The translations under genes and the position numbers were made by a program. From Bacteroides congonensis (lineage in GTDB: Bacteria > Bacteroidota > Bacteroidia > Bacteroidales > Bacteroidaceae), in the NCBI RefSeq assembly GCF_900130125.1, contig NZ_FQXY01000010.1, forward strand, positions 186,001-250,000: 64,000 nt of DNA, given 5' to 3'. Below, in pieces: positions 27,335 through 35,642 of this stretch (its first letter is position 1; each line of letters begins with the position of its first letter). The notes below the pieces were generated by a model. The model was given only the letters and a program-made list of their open reading frames with translations, was not told the origin of the DNA and ran no database searches.

Positions 27335-28234
27335 TTATTCCTCCCGCCCGAACGAACGATATTCCAACGGAGTAAGCCCTGTACGCTTCTTAAAGAAAGA
27401 GAAGAAATATTCGGTAGACTGAAAACCGAGAAAGAAAGAAATCTCTTTCACTGATTGGGAAGTACCCACCAGCATTTGCTTCGCTTTGCGAAGTTTCAAC
27501 TCCTGAAAATATTTGGCGGGAGCATAACCTGTATACTCCTTAAAGACACGACGGAACCATGAATAGCTGATATTGAGCCGCATCGCCAGTTCTTCCGGGT
27601 CTACATTACCGGATACATTTTCGTTCATTATAATCTTTGCCTGCTCTATCTTCTGGTCAACATCGCTCATCTCGAAAATCTTATTCTTGGAAACGGAGAG
27701 AATCATACCTATCATATGGAGCACAATACCGGAAAGATATTGTTGCGCGGAAATCTTGTCCGCTTCGGCCACTGCAAGAGCACGGGAAAACAAGGATACC
27801 AATTCTTCATTGATTCCCACCTCTAATATCTGTTGCTCCTGAGAGAGAAAAGAATTATCCACGATAGCATCTATCGCAGGCCCTTCAAATCCGATGTAAT
27901 ATTCCGTCCAACCGGTTTGCCGCAAAGGACGATAGGTATGCCACTGTCCGGGAAACAATACCATCAGCCGACCTTTACAAACTTGTTTTTCGGAAGTTGA
28001 ATCTGATGAAAACAAACCACGTCCTTTGGTGATATAGACCAACTGGTACTCACGAAGCACCCTGCCTTTTTCAGCATTGAAAAAGTAACCGGAAGGATGT
28101 TCTTTCAACGGGTAAGGAGAGTCGGGCGGGATAGATTGATAACCGACCGTATTGACCCATAAACCAAACTTACGGTCCATGTCATTTACAATCAGATACT
28201 TAAATTCAAGTCCTAAACTATTTTCCTCGGTCAT
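27335..28234 (-). CDS. rhaR: AraC-family rhamnose regulator
   Basis: A 299-aa transcription factor with an N-terminal cupin-like effector domain and a C-terminal double helix-turn-helix AraC domain (about residues 195-295: ELAMRLNISYSWFRRVFKEY, then VKEISFFLGFQSTEYF). It lies 140 bp beyond the end of the rhamnose catabolic genes and on the same strand. In B. thetaiotaomicron the equivalent gene (BT3768) is an activator of L-rhamnose use. A terminator separates it from the upstream gene and it has its own promoter. Confidence 0.88.
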   Translation of the reverse strand: MTEENSLGLEFKYLIVNDMDRKFGLWVNTVGYQSIPPDSPYPLKEHPSGYFFNAEKGRVLREYQLVYITKGRGLFSSDSTSEKQVCKGRLMVLFPGQWHTYRPLRQTGWTEYYIGFEGPAIDAIVDNSFLSQEQQILEVGINEELVSLFSRALAVAEADKISAQQYLSGIVLHMIGMILSVSKNKIFEMSDVDQKIEQAKIIMNENVSGNVDPEELAMRLNISYSWFRRVFKEYTGYAPAKYFQELKLRKAKQMLVGTSQSVKEISFFLGFQSTEYFFSFFKKRTGLTPLEYRSFGREE

Positions 28235-28264
28235 ATCAACGTGTTTTCATGTAATTGAACCGGA

Positions 28265-28272
28265 CAAAAATA
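28265..28272 (-). promoter_or_regulatory. Promoter -7 box for rhaR
   Basis: The minus strand reads TATTTTTG about 31 bp before the rhaR ATG. Confidence 0.55.
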
Positions 28273-28303
28273 GGAATTATTTTCAGAAAACACACGCTAA
28301 GAA

Positions 28304-28345
28304 ACAAAAAACATCCGGAGTATACTGTGAAGCATCTCCGGATGT
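28304..28345 (-). terminator. Terminator of the rhamnose operon
   Basis: ACATCCGGA (28311-28319) and TCCGGATGT (28337-28345) form a 9-bp perfect stem. On the minus strand the hairpin is followed by TTTTTTG, just past the fucO stop. Confidence 0.85.
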
Positions 28346-28374
28346 CTATTTAAAACAAACCTACACTGTCAGAT

Positions 28375-29529
28375 TTAGAAAGCCTTATGATATAAAGCTT
28401 CAATGTCTTCTACCGAAGTAGGACGGGGATTACCACCCGTACAAACATCATTGAAAGCCGCCACTGCCAATGCCGGAATATCTTCTTCCTTCACATTGAT
28501 TTCATGCAGTTTCTGAGGAATGCCAATGCTGAGAGAAAGAGCTTTTACAGCTTCAATAGCCGCCTTTACACCTTCTGCTTCACTCATTCCGGTAGTGTCT
28601 ACGCCCATCGCTTTCGCAATATTGATATACTTCGGAGCAGCGGGAGACTCAGCGTTATATTCCATCACGTAAGGCAACAGCAAAGCATTTGCCACACCGT
28701 GAGGAGTATCATAGAAAGCACCCAGCGGGTGAGCCATCGAATGGACGATTCCCAAACCAACGTTAGAGAATCCCATACCGGCGATATATTGCGCTTGCGA
28801 CATTGCTTCGCGGGCAACTACATCTTTGCCGTTATCCACAGCCGCTTTCAGGTTCTGCGCAATCATTTCGATAGCTTTCAGTTCGAACATATCGCTCATA
28901 GCCCAGGCACCCGGAGTAATATAACTTTCGATAGCATGCGTCAAAGCATCCATACCCGTAGCGGCAGTCAGACCTTTCGGCATGGAATACATCAGTTCAG
29001 GGTCTACGATAGCCACCGCAGGAATATCGTTCGGGTCTACACAAACCATTTTTTTACGTGCGTCTTCGTCGATAATCACATAATTGATGGTTACTTCGGC
29101 AGCCGTTCCGGCAGTAGTAGGCAATGCGAAAGTAGGTACTGCCTTGTGTTTCGTATTAGCCACACCTTCCAAAGATTTCACATCTGCAAAATCCGGGTTG
29201 TTCACAACAATACCGATACCCTTGGCTGTATCAATAGAAGAGCCACCACCCAAAGCTACAATAAAGTCGGCTCCGGAAGCTTTGTAAGCTGCCACACCGT
29301 TTTGCACATTTGCAATAGTAGGATTAGCTTTTACATCACTATAAAGTTCGTAAGGAATCTGATTCTCATCAAACACCTTGATGATTTCGGCAGCTACCCC
29401 AAACTTAATCAGGTCTTTATCCGTTACAAAAAAGGCTTTCTTAAAGCCACGTCTGGCTGCTTCCACAGCAATCACACTCCGGCATCCGGCACCAAAGTAA
29501 GAAGTTTCGTTTAAAATAATGCGATTCAT
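28375..29529 (-). CDS. fucO: Lactaldehyde reductase (iron-containing alcohol dehydrogenase)
   Basis: Reduces L-lactaldehyde, a product of rhamnulose-1-phosphate cleavage, to 1,2-propanediol with NADH, keeping redox balance under anaerobic growth. The 384-aa group III alcohol dehydrogenase has the GGGSSIDTAKG nucleotide loop, and metal-binding His residues in GIVHSMAHPLGAFYDTPHG with the upstream ALTHAIESY His. The equivalent B. thetaiotaomicron gene is called rhaO. It is the last gene of the catabolic operon, 96 bp after rhaD. Confidence 0.93.
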   Translation of the reverse strand: MNRIILNETSYFGAGCRSVIAVEAARRGFKKAFFVTDKDLIKFGVAAEIIKVFDENQIPYELYSDVKANPTIANVQNGVAAYKASGADFIVALGGGSSIDTAKGIGIVVNNPDFADVKSLEGVANTKHKAVPTFALPTTAGTAAEVTINYVIIDEDARKKMVCVDPNDIPAVAIVDPELMYSMPKGLTAATGMDALTHAIESYITPGAWAMSDMFELKAIEMIAQNLKAAVDNGKDVVAREAMSQAQYIAGMGFSNVGLGIVHSMAHPLGAFYDTPHGVANALLLPYVMEYNAESPAAPKYINIAKAMGVDTTGMSEAEGVKAAIEAVKALSLSIGIPQKLHEINVKEEDIPALAVAAFNDVCTGGNPRPTSVEDIEALYHKAF

Positions 29530-29625
29530 GGTTGTCTATTTGTTTAAAGGATTAACCGCAACACCTTCCAGGGTAGAAAATGCTGCGGTTGCTAAAGTTT
29601 ATAAATTCAATGACTAGTAAAAATA

Positions 29626-30435
29626 TTATTTAGGCAAATTGAAAGCAACTGTCATTTCTTTCATCTGTTCCTGACTCATACCATCCGGCTCAAAACCCAT
29701 ATTTTTTGCTGCGATATAAATTAGAGCTGATTTATTAAGTACATCGATCTGGTCGAACGCCTGCATCGCATCGCAATCAACTGCAAATACACCATGTTTC
29801 TCCCACATCACAACATCATAATCCTGCAATTCCTTGATGGTAGCTTCCGCCAGTTCTACAGAACTGGGCAATTTATAAGGAATGATACCCAAACCACGCG
29901 GGCAGAATGCCTTTGTTTCGGGAATCATACTCCATAACAGATTGGTAGCCACATCTTTTTCCATGAATTTCGGACAATGTGTCATGGCAATCAGTTCTAT
30001 CGGGTGTGTATGTACAGACGCTTTATAAGGAGAGTTTTTGCTCAACAGGTCATTATGTACGCTCAAGTGAGAAGGCAATTCCGATGTCGGAGCCACAGCC
30101 TCGTCTGCGATAATTACATAGCTGGCACAGTCATCCAAAATCCGGATCACCGAACCATTCGCCATCGGCCAACGAGCTAAATCACGCATGCGTTTATTAG
30201 TTCCCTTGCAGTAGAAATAACATCCTTTCAGATAAGGAAGAGTCACACCGATAGATTTAACTTCACTGATCGGTTTCATCTGACGGATTTCATCGTCTAC
30301 AAACTCTGTGATATTAACAGTGATATTACCACCGTTACGTTCAGCCCATCCTTTCTGCCACAAGTAGCCGGCAACTTCCGCTACCTTATTTACTTCTTTG
30401 GCAAGTGCCGGACGATTCTCTAAGATTGATTTCAT
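29626..30435 (-). CDS. rhaD: L-rhamnulose-1-phosphate aldolase
   Basis: A class II zinc aldolase that splits L-rhamnulose-1-phosphate into dihydroxyacetone phosphate and L-lactaldehyde. The 269-aa protein has the N-terminal ERNGGNITVN phosphate-binding loop, the zinc-binding pair in SVHTHPIELI, a Glu-bearing LPSHLSVHN segment, and the later WEKHGVFAVD His. Full length for the family. It sits between the transporter and lactaldehyde reductase genes. Confidence 0.95.
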   Translation of the reverse strand: MKSILENRPALAKEVNKVAEVAGYLWQKGWAERNGGNITVNITEFVDDEIRQMKPISEVKSIGVTLPYLKGCYFYCKGTNKRMRDLARWPMANGSVIRILDDCASYVIIADEAVAPTSELPSHLSVHNDLLSKNSPYKASVHTHPIELIAMTHCPKFMEKDVATNLLWSMIPETKAFCPRGLGIIPYKLPSSVELAEATIKELQDYDVVMWEKHGVFAVDCDAMQAFDQIDVLNKSALIYIAAKNMGFEPDGMSQEQMKEMTVAFNLPK

Positions 30436-30529
30436 TCTATAATATAATTTTAATTAGGCATAGATTATACTGATTTTGCCGCAAGTTATAAAAAAACTGC
30501 GTAATCTGTATAACCCACACCTAAATTTT

Positions 30530-31549
30530 TTAAAACAAATTTGGGAACACTAATGAGAAGATAAGTACAGTCAGACCAGCTATCAGCACAGTTATGGTCT
30601 TGTTTGACACGCCTTTCCATTCTTTCAGAATAATTCCCCAAACATTACTAAATGTGACATTCAACGCCATCAGGATACACCAGGAGAAAGCCAGTAAAAC
30701 AGGACTTTCCGTGAGGAAACTCTTTCCCATTTCCAGTCCGAAGAACTGCATATACCACAGTACACCAGCCAAGGCACAGAACACCAGATTGTTGCCCCAT
30801 ACCTTTCCTTTCGCATAGTCACCAATGGATTTATTCGCCACATTCTGTTGCAGGCAATACACTGCATTCGTCAGGAATCCACCGAACGTAACCAGGAAGA
30901 TTACAGGAAGTCCGGCATAAAGTCCTTCAACACCACCTGCCAAAGCAGCTTCCTTGATAGGCGTTCCGGCATCCAGTCCCAAAGCGAAACAAGCACTCAT
31001 CACACCTGCCAGCAATGCCACGAGCAACCCTTTTGTCAATGCGAAGTCTTTCACGGCAGCACGTTTTTCCTCTTCACTCATATTCTGTGCACGCAAGCTG
31101 CCGGCATATCCGATAACGGCGATACCTGCCAACGTAATACAAACACCCAGCAGAAGAATCAGTCCGTTACCTTCGAACAAATTTGTCCCTGCGAAAAGAG
31201 CCGGAAGAAGTGTTCCAAAGCCGGCACAAGTACCCAATGAGATACTTTGTCCCAATGCAACACCCAGGTAGCGCATGGAAAGTCCGAACGTCAGACCGCC
31301 TACTCCCCACAATACACCATAAAAGATGCTCATTCCAGCACCTCCCGCTCCCCACAAGTCGAACAAACTGCTCCCTTGGGGCACGCCCAGCAGTGAACCC
31401 AGGAACGGGAACACTAACCAGGCAAATACACCTTGTATCAACCAGAAGCTTTCCCAGCTCCATTCCTTCACCTTTTTGATAGGCACATAGGAACTGGACT
31501 GGCAAAAGCTACCGATGGCTATAATCAACAAGCCGATTAAAATATCCAT
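30530..31549 (-). CDS. rhaT: L-rhamnose-proton symporter
   Basis: A 339-aa integral membrane protein with about ten hydrophobic helices, matching the RhaT family (start MDILIGLLIIAIGSFCQSSSY; WSWESFWLIQG; GLSMRYLGVALGQSISLG). It would import L-rhamnose across the inner membrane. It is 3 bp downstream of rhaA, so almost certainly cotranscribed and translationally linked. Confidence 0.95.
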   Translation of the reverse strand: MDILIGLLIIAIGSFCQSSSYVPIKKVKEWSWESFWLIQGVFAWLVFPFLGSLLGVPQGSSLFDLWGAGGAGMSIFYGVLWGVGGLTFGLSMRYLGVALGQSISLGTCAGFGTLLPALFAGTNLFEGNGLILLLGVCITLAGIAVIGYAGSLRAQNMSEEEKRAAVKDFALTKGLLVALLAGVMSACFALGLDAGTPIKEAALAGGVEGLYAGLPVIFLVTFGGFLTNAVYCLQQNVANKSIGDYAKGKVWGNNLVFCALAGVLWYMQFFGLEMGKSFLTESPVLLAFSWCILMALNVTFSNVWGIILKEWKGVSNKTITVLIAGLTVLIFSLVFPNLF

Positions 31550-31552
31550 AAC

Positions 31553-32809
31553 TTATCGTTTAGAAGTTACTTCGGCTTCGTACTTTTCGATTTCCGCAAT
31601 GAAATCTTCACCTACCGGAACATTGTTCTTCAAGCAGAACATATCCCATACAGCATTCCAAGGAAGAGCTTTTTCTTCTTCAAGCAGAGCCAGACGTTGG
31701 AATCCCTGTCCGTTAGCTTCGTATTCACGCAACTTGGCAATCGGTTCGAGCAGGGCGCGGGTCATACATTTCTGTGCGGCACGGCTACCGATTACGTAAG
31801 CACCGATACGGTTGATAGAAGCGTCAAAATAGTCAAGACCATAGTGTACGCGGTCTAATGCGCCACAACGGACGATTTCCTGGAACAGTTCCATAGTCGG
31901 GTCGTCCATGATAGTAACGTGGTCTGAATCCCAACGAACCGGACGGCTTACGTGCAACATCAGTTCAGGAACATAGAGCAACAGTGAAGATACTTTGTCA
32001 GCCACACTTTCTGTCGGGTGGAAGTGACCGGTATCCAGTGTAATCATCTTGTTGCGGGAAGCACCATATCCGATATAGAAGTCATTGGAACCTACTGTAT
32101 AGCTTTCCAGACCGATACCGAACACTTTGGATTCGATACAGTCCTTCATATTCTTATATTCGGTAGCGTAAATCTGATCCAGAGAGTCTTTCAGCAATGC
32201 ACGATACTTCATGCGGTTTACGGTGATGTCTTTACTTCCGTCGTGTACCCAAAGATTCATGATACACGGGTCGCCCTGTGCCTTACCCATTTCTTCGGCA
32301 ACTGCACGGCAGCGTTTTGTATGCTCAATCCAGAACTGGCGGATGCCTTCGTCAGGATTAGAAAGTGACAAGTCACCTGATTTCGGATGAGAGAAAGAAG
32401 TAGAGTTGAAGTCAAGTTTCATGTTATGTTCTTTACCCCATTCTATCCAGCTCTTGAAATGCTCCGGTTCCACCTGGTCACGGTCTACTACCTTGCCTTG
32501 GAAGTCTCCGTAGATTTCATGCAGATTCAGGCGGTGAGTACCCGGGATATAAGAAGCGGCTTTCAAGATATCGGCACGCAGTTCGTCAATGTTGCGGGCT
32601 TTGCCCGGATAGTTACCAGTAGCTTGGATACCGCCTGTCAATGAGCCGGCCTGTACTTCGAATCCTGCTACGTCGTCAGCCTGCCAACAATGAAGCGACA
32701 GATGGAAATCCTGCATAGTTTTCAATACTTGTTCGGTGTCTACACCTACTGCTGCATAACGTTCCACAGCAATCTCATACGCTTTCTGAATCAGTTCTTC
32801 TTTTTTCAT
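31553..32809 (-). CDS. rhaA: L-rhamnose isomerase
   Basis: Interconverts L-rhamnose and L-rhamnulose. The 418-aa TIM-barrel protein shows the RhaA signatures LSLHCWQADDVAGFE near the N-terminus, LDFNSTSFSHPKSGD, and the metal-site region TLDTGHFHPTESVADK. Length matches the family. The gene lies 45 bp after rhaB and 3 bp before rhaT. Confidence 0.97.
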   Translation of the reverse strand: MKKEELIQKAYEIAVERYAAVGVDTEQVLKTMQDFHLSLHCWQADDVAGFEVQAGSLTGGIQATGNYPGKARNIDELRADILKAASYIPGTHRLNLHEIYGDFQGKVVDRDQVEPEHFKSWIEWGKEHNMKLDFNSTSFSHPKSGDLSLSNPDEGIRQFWIEHTKRCRAVAEEMGKAQGDPCIMNLWVHDGSKDITVNRMKYRALLKDSLDQIYATEYKNMKDCIESKVFGIGLESYTVGSNDFYIGYGASRNKMITLDTGHFHPTESVADKVSSLLLYVPELMLHVSRPVRWDSDHVTIMDDPTMELFQEIVRCGALDRVHYGLDYFDASINRIGAYVIGSRAAQKCMTRALLEPIAKLREYEANGQGFQRLALLEEEKALPWNAVWDMFCLKNNVPVGEDFIAEIEKYEAEVTSKR

Positions 32810-32854
32810 GATATTCTATTGTTTAAAATGATTATTCTGTCGGTTGTTTATTAA

Positions 32855-34312
32855 TTATCGGATACAGTTTTTAAAGTGGATATAAGCCGTATCCCACGCT
32901 TCCGTATCCTGCGGATGGTAAGTTTTCAACGGAATGGAACGGTTTATCAACCGGCGCATGCCCGCCACGTCCGTAGCTTCTCCTGCTGCCATCGCCTGAA
33001 TCATCACATTACCGATAGCAGTAGCTTCGGAAGGGCCTGCAACCACCGGGATACCAATGGCATTGGCTGTAAACTGATTCAGCAAGTCGTTACGGCTACC
33101 ACCGCCAATCACGTGCAATGTCTCGATCGGGCGGGGAGAAAGCGAACGCAAGTTCTCCAATACCTGGCGATAACGCAAAGCCAGACTCTCAAAGATACAG
33201 CGTACCACTTGTCCGCGGTGTTCGGGAACAGGCTGTCCGGTAGCATGGCAATATTCTGCTATGGCTTTCTCCATATCCGCAGGATTTGCGAAACAATCAT
33301 CATCGGGATTAATCAGGCTACGGAACGGTTCACAGGAATCCGCTTCGCTGATGAGTTCGGGATAACTCGTATCCCCCCAATTCAAGCGGCAGCGTTCCAA
33401 CAACCACATTCCACAGATATTCTTCAGCAGGCGGATAGTTCCTTCCACACCGCCTTCATTCGTAAAGTTCAACGCTTCCGTTTCGGCATTGATTACCGGA
33501 GCATCCGTTTCAACACCCATCAGCGACCATGTTCCGCTACTTAGATAAGCAAAGTTACGGTCTAATGCCGGAACGGCAGCAACGGCAGAACCCGTATCAT
33601 GTCCGGCTACGGCAATCACAGGGATAGCTCCCAGTCCGGTTATCTTCTGTACTTCTTCTGTCAATACTCCCACCTTTTCACCCGGGAATACAAAACGGCC
33701 GAAGTTCTTTTCACTCAATCCGACTGCTTTCAACAGTTCCGGTTCGAGACGACGGGTCTGTGCATTCACCAGTTGGGCTGTCGAAGCAATCGTATATTCC
33801 GTCACCATTTCTCCGGTCAACATATAGCTCAATGCATCCGGCATAAACAGAATCTTGTCCGCCGCCGCCAATGCACTGTCATTATTACGACGTAAAGTGT
33901 CCAACTGGAAAAGTGAATTAAAATTCATTATTTGAATACCCGTCTTGCCATAGACTTCGCTACGGGAAATACGGGAGAAAAGAGCTTCCGGCGCTCCTAC
34001 CGTATGCGGATCACGATACGCATAAGGCTGACGAAGCAGGTTTCCGTCCTTTCCGATGCACACAAAATCCACTCCCCATGTATCAATACCGATAGAAGCG
34101 ATAGATTCTCCACGGTGAGCCACCAGCTTCAAGCCGTCAATGATATAACGATATAATGCATAAATATCCCAATAGAAATGACCACCGACTTCAATCAGAT
34201 GGTTGGGGAAACGGTTAATCTCCTCGAGGCTTAATGCGCCTTCAATGAAAGTTCCCAAGATTGTACGGCCGCTCGTTGCGCCCAGATCGACTGCAAAAAA
34301 GTTTTGTTTCAT
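32855..34312 (-). CDS. rhaB: L-rhamnulokinase
   Basis: Phosphorylates L-rhamnulose at C1 using ATP. The 485-aa FGGY-family kinase begins with the phosphate-binding VDLGATSGRTILG. It continues with IGIDTWGVDFVCI, the AGHDTGSAVAAVP catalytic loop, YLSSGTWSLMGVE, and the C-terminal HVIGGGSRNDLLNQFTA adenosine motif. It is the first gene of the catabolic operon and is divergent from argR across 235 bp. Confidence 0.96.
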   Translation of the reverse strand: MKQNFFAVDLGATSGRTILGTFIEGALSLEEINRFPNHLIEVGGHFYWDIYALYRYIIDGLKLVAHRGESIASIGIDTWGVDFVCIGKDGNLLRQPYAYRDPHTVGAPEALFSRISRSEVYGKTGIQIMNFNSLFQLDTLRRNNDSALAAADKILFMPDALSYMLTGEMVTEYTIASTAQLVNAQTRRLEPELLKAVGLSEKNFGRFVFPGEKVGVLTEEVQKITGLGAIPVIAVAGHDTGSAVAAVPALDRNFAYLSSGTWSLMGVETDAPVINAETEALNFTNEGGVEGTIRLLKNICGMWLLERCRLNWGDTSYPELISEADSCEPFRSLINPDDDCFANPADMEKAIAEYCHATGQPVPEHRGQVVRCIFESLALRYRQVLENLRSLSPRPIETLHVIGGGSRNDLLNQFTANAIGIPVVAGPSEATAIGNVMIQAMAAGEATDVAGMRRLINRSIPLKTYHPQDTEAWDTAYIHFKNCIR

Positions 34313-34355
34313 GGTATTCTGTCTATATATTTAAGGTATACATTTACCTACATTG

Positions 34356-34363
34356 CAAAGATA
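34356..34363 (-). promoter_or_regulatory. Promoter -7 box of the rhamnose operon
   Basis: The minus strand reads TATCTTTG about 44 bp before rhaB. No good -33 element is present, which is compatible with dependence on an activator such as RhaR. Confidence 0.6.
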
Positions 34364-34467
34364 GGCGATTCCCGCCTCGTGTTCCTTACGTATTTTGATT
34401 GAAAGGATATACATTTTGACACAAAACAGAAAACCAAACTTCCACAGTTTAGCATATTTTTCACTTT

Positions 34468-34515
34468 TATGCAAAAAAAGCATGGTTTTATGCATATTTT
34501 CTCCCGAATAATGCA
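34468..34515 (+). promoter_or_regulatory. Putative ArgR operator: three phased TATGCA boxes
   Basis: TATGCA occurs at 34468-34473 and 34489-34494 and AATGCA at 34510-34515, each start exactly 21 bp apart (two helical turns). The third abuts the argR -7 box. The arrangement suggests cooperative binding, most simply autoregulation by ArgR; the assignment is an inference. Confidence 0.5.
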
Positions 34516-34523
34516 TACTTTTG
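34516..34523 (+). promoter_or_regulatory. Promoter -7 box of the arginine operon
   Basis: TACTTTTG matches TAnnTTTG, 24 bp before the argR ATG. The -33 region is occupied by a TATGCA box instead of a clean TTTG. Confidence 0.65.
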
Positions 34524-34547
34524 CAGTGTTATTAGAATAATTATACA

Positions 34548-35021
34548 ATGAAGAAGAAAGCAAATCGGTTAGATGCCATCAAAATGATTATCTCGAGCAA
34601 AGAGGTAGGCTCGCAGGAAGAGCTGCTGCAAGAGCTAAACCGCGAAGGCTTCGAACTGACGCAGGCCACCCTCTCACGAGACTTGAAACAACTGAAAGTA
34701 GCCAAAGCTGCCAGTATGAACGGTAAGTATGTATATGTACTGCCGAACAACATTATGTATAAACGTTCTACCGACCAGAGTGCCGGCGAAATGTTACGCA
34801 ACAACGGATTCATCTCCTTGCAGTTCTCCGGTAACATAGCCGTTATCCGTACCCGCCCCGGTTATGCAAGCAGCATGGCTTATGACATCGACAACAATGA
34901 GTTCACCGAAATTCTCGGAACCATTGCCGGAGACGATACGATTATGCTGGTGTTGCGTGAAGGGGTTGCCACAAGCAAGATACGTCAGCTCTTGTCACTC
35001 ATCATTCCGAATATCGAATAA
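34548..35021 (+). CDS. argR: Arginine repressor
   Basis: A 157-aa ArgR-family hexameric regulator. The N-terminal winged helix (RLDAIKMIISSKEVGSQEEL, then QATLSRDLKQLKVAK) binds DNA. The C-terminal domain (VIRTRPGYASSMAYDID, EILGTIAGDDTIMLVLR) binds arginine through the GDDT-type motif and forms the hexamer. It is first in the operon with the arginine biosynthetic genes, 27 bp before the acetyltransferase, and probably controls its own promoter. Confidence 0.93.
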   Translation: MKKKANRLDAIKMIISSKEVGSQEELLQELNREGFELTQATLSRDLKQLKVAKAASMNGKYVYVLPNNIMYKRSTDQSAGEMLRNNGFISLQFSGNIAVIRTRPGYASSMAYDIDNNEFTEILGTIAGDDTIMLVLREGVATSKIRQLLSLIIPNIE

Positions 35022-35048
35022 TTATACCTATATTATATATATAAAGAA

Positions 35049-35627
35049 ATGGACACTCAACAAATAGATGTTATGGTAGCCGACGCCTCACATGAGGTTT
35101 ACGTTGACACTATTTTGGAAACTATCAGAAATGCTGCCGCCGTAAGAGGAACCGGAATCGCGGAACGCACACACGAATACGTAGCGACAAAAATGAGAGA
35201 AGGAAAAGCCATTATTGCACTCCGCGGAGAAGAATTCGCAGGATTCACCTACATCGAATCATGGGGCAACAAGCAATATGTAGCTACTTCCGGTCTGATT
35301 GTTCATCCCGATTTCCGTGGTTTAGGGCTGGCAAAACGTATCAAACAGGCTTCTTTCCAACTGGCACGTCTCCGATGGCCGAAAGCGAAAATATTCAGTC
35401 TGACTTCTGGCGCAGCCGTGATGAAGATGAATACGGAACTGGGCTACGTCCCCGTCACCTTCAATGAACTGACAGACGACGAGGCTTTCTGGAAAGGATG
35501 CGAAGGATGCACCAACCACGATATCCTGGTTGCCAAGAACCGCAAATTCTGTATCTGCACAGCCATGCTGTACGACCCGACAGACCCGCGGAACATTAAA
35601 AAAGAACAAGAAAGAAATAACATTTAA
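35049..35627 (+). CDS. GNAT acyltransferase, probable N-acylglutamate synthase of arginine synthesis
   Basis: A 192-aa single-domain GNAT protein. The acyl-CoA-binding signature is in VHPDFRGLGLAKRI (about residues 92-105). The N-terminal AERTHEYVATKMREGKAIIA and the C-terminal ELGYVPVTFNEL resemble the acetyltransferase domain of N-acetylglutamate synthase, without the kinase-like domain of ArgA. It lies between argR and argG in a cluster that otherwise lacks a first-step enzyme. Bacteroides use N-succinylated intermediates, and from memory the equivalent B. thetaiotaomicron gene (BT3761) was implicated genetically in arginine synthesis. Hence probably N-succinyl- or N-acetyl-glutamate synthase. 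Confidence 0.8.
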   Translation: MDTQQIDVMVADASHEVYVDTILETIRNAAAVRGTGIAERTHEYVATKMREGKAIIALRGEEFAGFTYIESWGNKQYVATSGLIVHPDFRGLGLAKRIKQASFQLARLRWPKAKIFSLTSGAAVMKMNTELGYVPVTFNELTDDEAFWKGCEGCTNHDILVAKNRKFCICTAMLYDPTDPRNIKKEQERNNI

Positions 35628-35642
35628 AAAATATACAGCACT

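Noticed and set aside
28504..29514. Long plus-strand frame opposite fucO
   Set aside because: The translation is rich in His, Arg and Ser and shows no domain; it is the antisense of a well-conserved dehydrogenase.
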